From Chroococcidiopsidaceae cyanobacterium CP_BM_RX_35 (lineage in GTDB: Bacteria; Cyanobacteriota; Cyanobacteriia; Cyanobacteriales; Chroococcidiopsidaceae), in the NCBI GenBank assembly GCA_019242465.1, contig JAFAVL010000681.1, positions 1 to 8,857 of the forward strand: a stretch of 8,857 bases of DNA, given 5' to 3'. Within the stretch, counting starts at the first letter, position 1. Each line of letters begins with the position of its first letter. The position numbers and the translations under genes are program-made. Positions 5,982 to 8,857 of the stretch are shown one piece after another. The notes beneath the pieces were generated by a model that searched no databases, had not been told where the DNA came from, and was given only the letters and a program-made list of their open reading frames with translations.

Positions 5982-6507
5982 CAGTTAGTGCGAGTTTTAT
6001 TTCCGGCAATACAGGCAAGGAATCATTTTCCTGGAGCAGCACTGGCTGTCGCTCTGGTAAAAACACTAAGATACTGAGATCGTCAGGATCGATAAACCAG
6101 CCAAGGCGGCTGCCACACTTTAGGCAATGGAGAATGTTGCCAATCACTTTATTGGCTTTCTGCTCTGGAGAGAGAATTTCAATTGTCCAATCTGGCGGCA
6201 GTTTAAAGTCATCAGGCACTTCATTATTAACAGTGAATGGTATACGCCCCCACTGAAATACTGCTACATCGGGTACGATTGAGCGCCCTCCAAAGCTACA
6301 CCTTAGTTCAGGAAACGCATAAGCAATTCCCTGATCCTCAGCAACCTGATTAACAGCAGCACAGAGTTTACCTTGCAAGCGACTATGTCTCCCTTTAGGC
6401 ATAGGTTTTTGAACAATCGCACCATCAATATATTCGCTAGCAGGTTTCGTTTCTGGGAGCTTCAAGAAATCCTCTAAGGTGAGAGGTTGGGTAGTAGTGG
6501 AAGTCAT
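5944..6507 (-). CDS. Uma2 family (DUF820) PD-(D/E)XK protein
   Basis: This 187-residue protein belongs to the Uma2/DUF820 family, restriction-endonuclease-fold proteins present in many copies in cyanobacteria and of unknown biological role. The family opening is present: LTLEDFLKLPE, then SEYIDGAIVQKPMPKGRHSRLQGKL. The core follows: PELRCSFGGRSIVPDVAVF with Asp80, and DWTIEILSPEQ with Glu110. After this, members usually have a K...Y...GV.EYW.IDP stretch; here it reads NKVIGNILHCLKCGSRLGWFIDPD, recognisable but with the Y and EYW replaced. Its last 13 codons plus the stop overlap the rsmI 3' end in opposite orientation. It starts 36 bases after the stop of the next nuclease-like gene on the same strand and may share its transcript. 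Nuclease activity is inferred from fold only. Confidence 0.9.
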   Translation of the reverse strand: MTSTTTQPLTLEDFLKLPETKPASEYIDGAIVQKPMPKGRHSRLQGKLCAAVNQVAEDQGIAYAFPELRCSFGGRSIVPDVAVFQWGRIPFTVNNEVPDDFKLPPDWTIEILSPEQKANKVIGNILHCLKCGSRLGWFIDPDDLSILVFLPERQPVLLQENDSLPVLPEIKLALTVNQVFGWLKMAQ

Positions 6508-6543
6508 GACTGATCGTCCAAGGACGGGTTAGATTTTAAATTA

Positions 6544-7365
6544 TCATTCAACCTGCTTAAAAGCAGAAAACTCACAAATTGAATGGAACGGACAATGCCG
6601 ACAATGAAAACCCGGATTTGCAGGAAAAACCTGACTAAATTCATAGGGATTTTGTCGGTACTGGCTTAAATCTTGCTGGTGCTTCTGTGCCACCAGTGCT
6701 AGTTGAGTCTCAATCCCGTCTAGTTGGCTAGAGGTAAGATGAATCAAATCTGATTGCTTACACTGCTCTAGGTTGTAGAACGAAGCCACTGCCTGCTGCT
6801 GCGGATAGAGATAGCGAGCTGCCAGTAAGTAAACTAAAGCCTGCCTTTGATCGAAGGCTGATTTCCCAGTTTTGAAATCTAAAATATGCAATGTTCTATC
6901 AGCCTCAGTAAAAACGCAGTCCATCGCTGCATATAGCTGGAAGCAATAATTTTCCCACTTGATCGCAATTGGTCTAGGAAACCCTTCATCCCCTCTAGTC
7001 AAGAGGACAATTCGTTTCCCTACTAACACTGGAGCATTGCGATAGTTTTTCAGAATTTGTATAACACGCTGCTGCACTTCAGAAGTCGATTTATTCAATC
7101 GCAGCAGCCGCGCCACTCTCTCCACCCCATCTGGTAGCTGCAACAACTGGGTGTGCTGGTGAAATTCATAGACACCTTTTTGGGCAAGTAAGCCAATCCG
7201 TTGAGGGGGAGTCACTTGAGCCAATAGGGCTTTGACTGCTGGTTCATTCTGCCGCGCTTTAATAAATCCCCGTTTCATCTGACAATGCCAGCGTTCTTGC
7301 CCTACAGCAGGAGCAACTAAGGACCAAAGGTTATAACTAGCGAAGGACCGCCCCGAAATTGGCAT
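6544..7365 (-). CDS. PD-(D/E)XK nuclease superfamily protein with Cas4/AddB-like cysteine set
   Basis: This 273-residue protein has the RecB/Cas4-type nuclease core. LYAAMDCVF carries the first metal Asp149, LHILDFKTGK supplies Asp163 and Lys165, and RQALVYLLAARYLY resembles the QhxxY motif (Gln175, Tyr179). Near the C-terminus CRHCPFHSIC gives Cys255, Cys258 and Cys264 in a C-x2-C-x5-C pattern, and a lone Cys28 lies near the N-terminus. One N-terminal plus three C-terminal cysteines is the arrangement that binds a 4Fe-4S cluster in Cas4 and AddB. The expected activity is DNA cleavage in repair or recombination; the real role is unknown. No cas genes or repeats are nearby, so CRISPR involvement is not supported. 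The ATG at 7365 has no clear ribosome binding site. It is upstream of Uma2 and divergent from the phosphomutase gene. Confidence 0.82.
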   Translation of the reverse strand: MPISGRSFASYNLWSLVAPAVGQERWHCQMKRGFIKARQNEPAVKALLAQVTPPQRIGLLAQKGVYEFHQHTQLLQLPDGVERVARLLRLNKSTSEVQQRVIQILKNYRNAPVLVGKRIVLLTRGDEGFPRPIAIKWENYCFQLYAAMDCVFTEADRTLHILDFKTGKSAFDQRQALVYLLAARYLYPQQQAVASFYNLEQCKQSDLIHLTSSQLDGIETQLALVAQKHQQDLSQYRQNPYEFSQVFPANPGFHCRHCPFHSICEFSAFKQVE

Positions 7366-7431
7366 TGTGCTGGGTATCAGTGAGTAGAAACGCAGGTTGA
7401 ATGATGGCTACATGCAAAGTAAACCGCTACA

Positions 7432-7437
7432 TATAGT
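7432..7437 (+). promoter_or_regulatory. Candidate -10 element of the phosphomutase gene
   Basis: TATAGT matches 5 of 6 bases of the sigma-70 -10 consensus and would start transcription near 7444, about 25 bases before the ATG at 7469. There is no convincing -35. It is consistent with choosing the ATG at 7469 over in-frame ATGs at 7442 and 7445. Confidence 0.3.
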
Positions 7438-7468
7438 ATTAATGATGAACAACAGTAAGTGGCAAATA

Positions 7469-8857
7469 ATGAGCGCTAGTAGCGATTCTCGCAAGATCGA
7501 GCAGCTCTGTGGAAGTCGAGGCGGTTGGGACGAGGCTCCCTCGTCCCTTTATCCGCCGTGCCGGAGCCACCGTAGGCGTTGCCTTGAGTTTGGCACTGAC
7601 GGGTGGCGGGGGATTATTGCTGATGACTTTACTTTCCCTAACGTCCGAAGAGTGACGCGGGCGGTTGCTAGTTACCTTGAAACTGCCTATAACAAAGACA
7701 GACCTGTTCTAATTGGCTACGATACCCGCTTCCTCGCTGACCAATTCGCCCGTACTGCTGCTCAGGTGCTAGCTGAGTTGGGATGGACAGTGAAAATAGC
7801 TGAGCGGGATTGCCCAACACCAGTTATTGCCTACAATGCGCGTTACCTACATTCAGCTGGGGCACTGATGTTTACAGCTAGCCACAATCCTGCCCCTTAC
7901 TGTGGCATTAAATACATTCCTGACTATGCTGGTCCTGCGACTCCTGAGATCACTGACTCAATTGTGGCAAAGATCGCAAATGCTATAGATACCTCATTTA
8001 GTGTTCATCAAAGTAGTCAAATCTCTACCTTCGATCCGAAACGCGAATATCTGCAATTTATTTACACCCTACTGGATGTCAATCGGATTCGCAGCGCCCA
8101 ACTGAAGGTGAAGTACGATGCCCTTTATTCTACCTCTCGCGGCTACCTAGATGTCGTCTTAGAACACTGCGGTTGCGAGCTAGAAACCTTCCATGCCTAC
8201 CGGGATGTCCTATTCGGTGGTGGGATGCCAGAACCAAAGGGAGAACAACTGGTTGATTTGGTGGCAGCCGTCAAGCGAGATCGGGCAGATTTGGGTCTAG
8301 CAACTGATGGAGATAGCGATCGCGTCGGGATTGTTGATGAACGAGGCAACATTCTATCCCCCAATACAGTCTTGTTAGTGCTGGCACGCCACCTGATTAA
8401 CAATAAAGGGAAGACAGGGGCAATCGTCCGCACGGTTGCCACTACCCACCTACTCGACAACCTGGCGACCAAATACGGACTAGAAATTTACGAAACCCCG
8501 GTAGGCTTCAAATATATTGGGGAAAAAATGCGTCAAACGACTGTGCTAATTGGAGGAGAAGAATCGGGCGGCTTAAGCATCGGCGATCATATTCCTGAAA
8601 AAGATGGTATTTTAGCCGCTATGCTTGTAGCAGAAGCGATCGCCTATGAAGGCAAGCCCCTCAGCCAACTGGTAGCAGAAGTGCTTGCCGAAGCTGGTGG
8701 TCCCTTCTACAATAAGCGTCTCGATCTCAAGCTGGACGACGCTCACAAAACAGTCATTATCGAATCCTTCACCAAGCACCCACCGACAAGCATCGCTGGT
8801 CTCACAGTCAAGGAGATCAGCCGCAAAGATGGCGTTAAACTTTACTTAGAAGACGGC
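7469..8857 (+). CDS. Phosphoglucomutase/phosphomannomutase family protein, 3' end missing
   Basis: 463 codons are visible and the frame runs off the window; judged by family length only a short C-terminal part is missing. The enzyme interconverts hexose 1- and 6-phosphates through a phosphoserine. FGTDGWRGIIADDFTFPNVR starts at residue 41. Catalytic TASHNP has Ser138, the magnesium loop DGDSDR spans 280-285, and the sugar-binding GGEESGG is at 362-368. All key residues are present. The 40 residues before FGTDG are unusually long and odd in composition (WDEAPSSLYPPCRSHRRRC) and are encoded by a GC-rich palindrome. No ATG, GTG or TTG lies in frame between 7469 and this motif, so the segment must be translated if the gene is expressed. 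The frame is open upstream to 7388, with other possible ATGs at 7412, 7442 and 7445. Glucose or mannose specificity is not resolved. Confidence 0.93.
   Translation, partial: MSASSDSRKIEQLCGSRGGWDEAPSSLYPPCRSHRRRCLEFGTDGWRGIIADDFTFPNVRRVTRAVASYLETAYNKDRPVLIGYDTRFLADQFARTAAQVLAELGWTVKIAERDCPTPVIAYNARYLHSAGALMFTASHNPAPYCGIKYIPDYAGPATPEITDSIVAKIANAIDTSFSVHQSSQISTFDPKREYLQFIYTLLDVNRIRSAQLKVKYDALYSTSRGYLDVVLEHCGCELETFHAYRDVLFGGGMPEPKGEQLVDLVAAVKRDRADLGLATDGDSDRVGIVDERGNILSPNTVLLVLARHLINNKGKTGAIVRTVATTHLLDNLATKYGLEIYETPVGFKYIGEKMRQTTVLIGGEESGGLSIGDHIPEKDGILAAMLVAEAIAYEGKPLSQLVAEVLAEAGGPFYNKRLDLKLDDAHKTVIIESFTKHPPTSIAGLTVKEISRKDGVKLYLEDG
7520..7557. repeat. Palindromic GC-rich insert inside the phosphomutase N-terminus
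   Basis: A perfect 9-bp stem (arms 7527-7535 GGGACGAGG and 7539-7547) closes on a 3-base CTC loop. It is flanked by a second 5-bp stem, GGCGG at 7520-7524 with CCGCC at 7553-7557. Bases 7511-7580 are 67% GC by count (47 of 70), against 53% in the following 70. The segment is in frame with the enzyme and encodes residues that fit no part of the family. It looks like a small non-autonomous dispersed repeat; no second copy occurs in this window. Confidence 0.6.

Noticed and set aside
5944..6507. Uma2 gene as half of a toxin-antitoxin pair
   Set aside because: No small antitoxin-like partner is present; the neighbours are rsmI and a 273-residue nuclease-like protein.
6544..7365. Cas4 of a CRISPR system
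   Set aside because: The cysteine and nuclease motifs are shared with AddB and other RecB-like proteins, and there are no repeats, spacers or cas genes in the window.
8197..8472. Minus-strand 91-residue frame
   Set aside because: It lies wholly within the phosphomutase gene, whose catalytic motifs are on the other strand; the composition is Arg/Ser-rich, as in shadow frames.

Overview
The window comes from a cyanobacterium. The octamer GCGATCGC (HIP1) occurs seven times in under 9 kb (from bases 1048, 2605, 4688, 5709, 5846, 8316 and 8636), which is typical of HIP1-rich cyanobacterial genomes. The proteins also read as cyanobacterial versions of their families, for example the HAD protein with a DFN nucleophile loop. 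The genus cannot be fixed from this sequence. Base composition is even, apart from one GC-rich insert near base 7550.

Layout. Bases 1-456 are the end of htpG (Hsp90), followed by a strong hairpin and rpmB (ribosomal protein L28), all on the + strand. Next, on the - strand and in transcription order from the right, come a class I SAM-dependent methyltransferase, a HAD-family protein whose catalytic residues are partly replaced, and a tRNA-Ala with anticodon CGC. Upstream of the methyltransferase and divergent from it lies a relic of the RNA ligase gene rtcB, of which only the last ~75 codons remain recognisable. A pair with a 4-base overlap follows on the - strand: a PfkB-type sugar kinase, then a CysQ-like phosphatase. 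The kinase is divergent from rsmI (16S rRNA C1402 2'-O-methyltransferase) across about 16 bases. The rsmI 3' end overlaps a convergent Uma2-family PD-(D/E)XK protein. Upstream of Uma2, on the same strand, is a second PD-(D/E)XK protein with a Cas4/AddB-like set of four cysteines. The window ends inside a + strand phosphoglucomutase/phosphomannomutase whose N-terminus carries an extra palindromic segment.

Most of these genes are housekeeping: protein folding, translation (L28, tRNA, rRNA methylation), sugar phosphate metabolism and nucleotide or sulfur turnover. No phage, transposase, CRISPR array or secretion cluster is visible. I see no convincing new multi-gene system. The unusual material is smaller in scale: a dying rtcB gene, a HAD protein that may have lost catalysis, an in-frame repeat insertion in an essential-looking enzyme, and a HIP1 octamer covering a tRNA anticodon.
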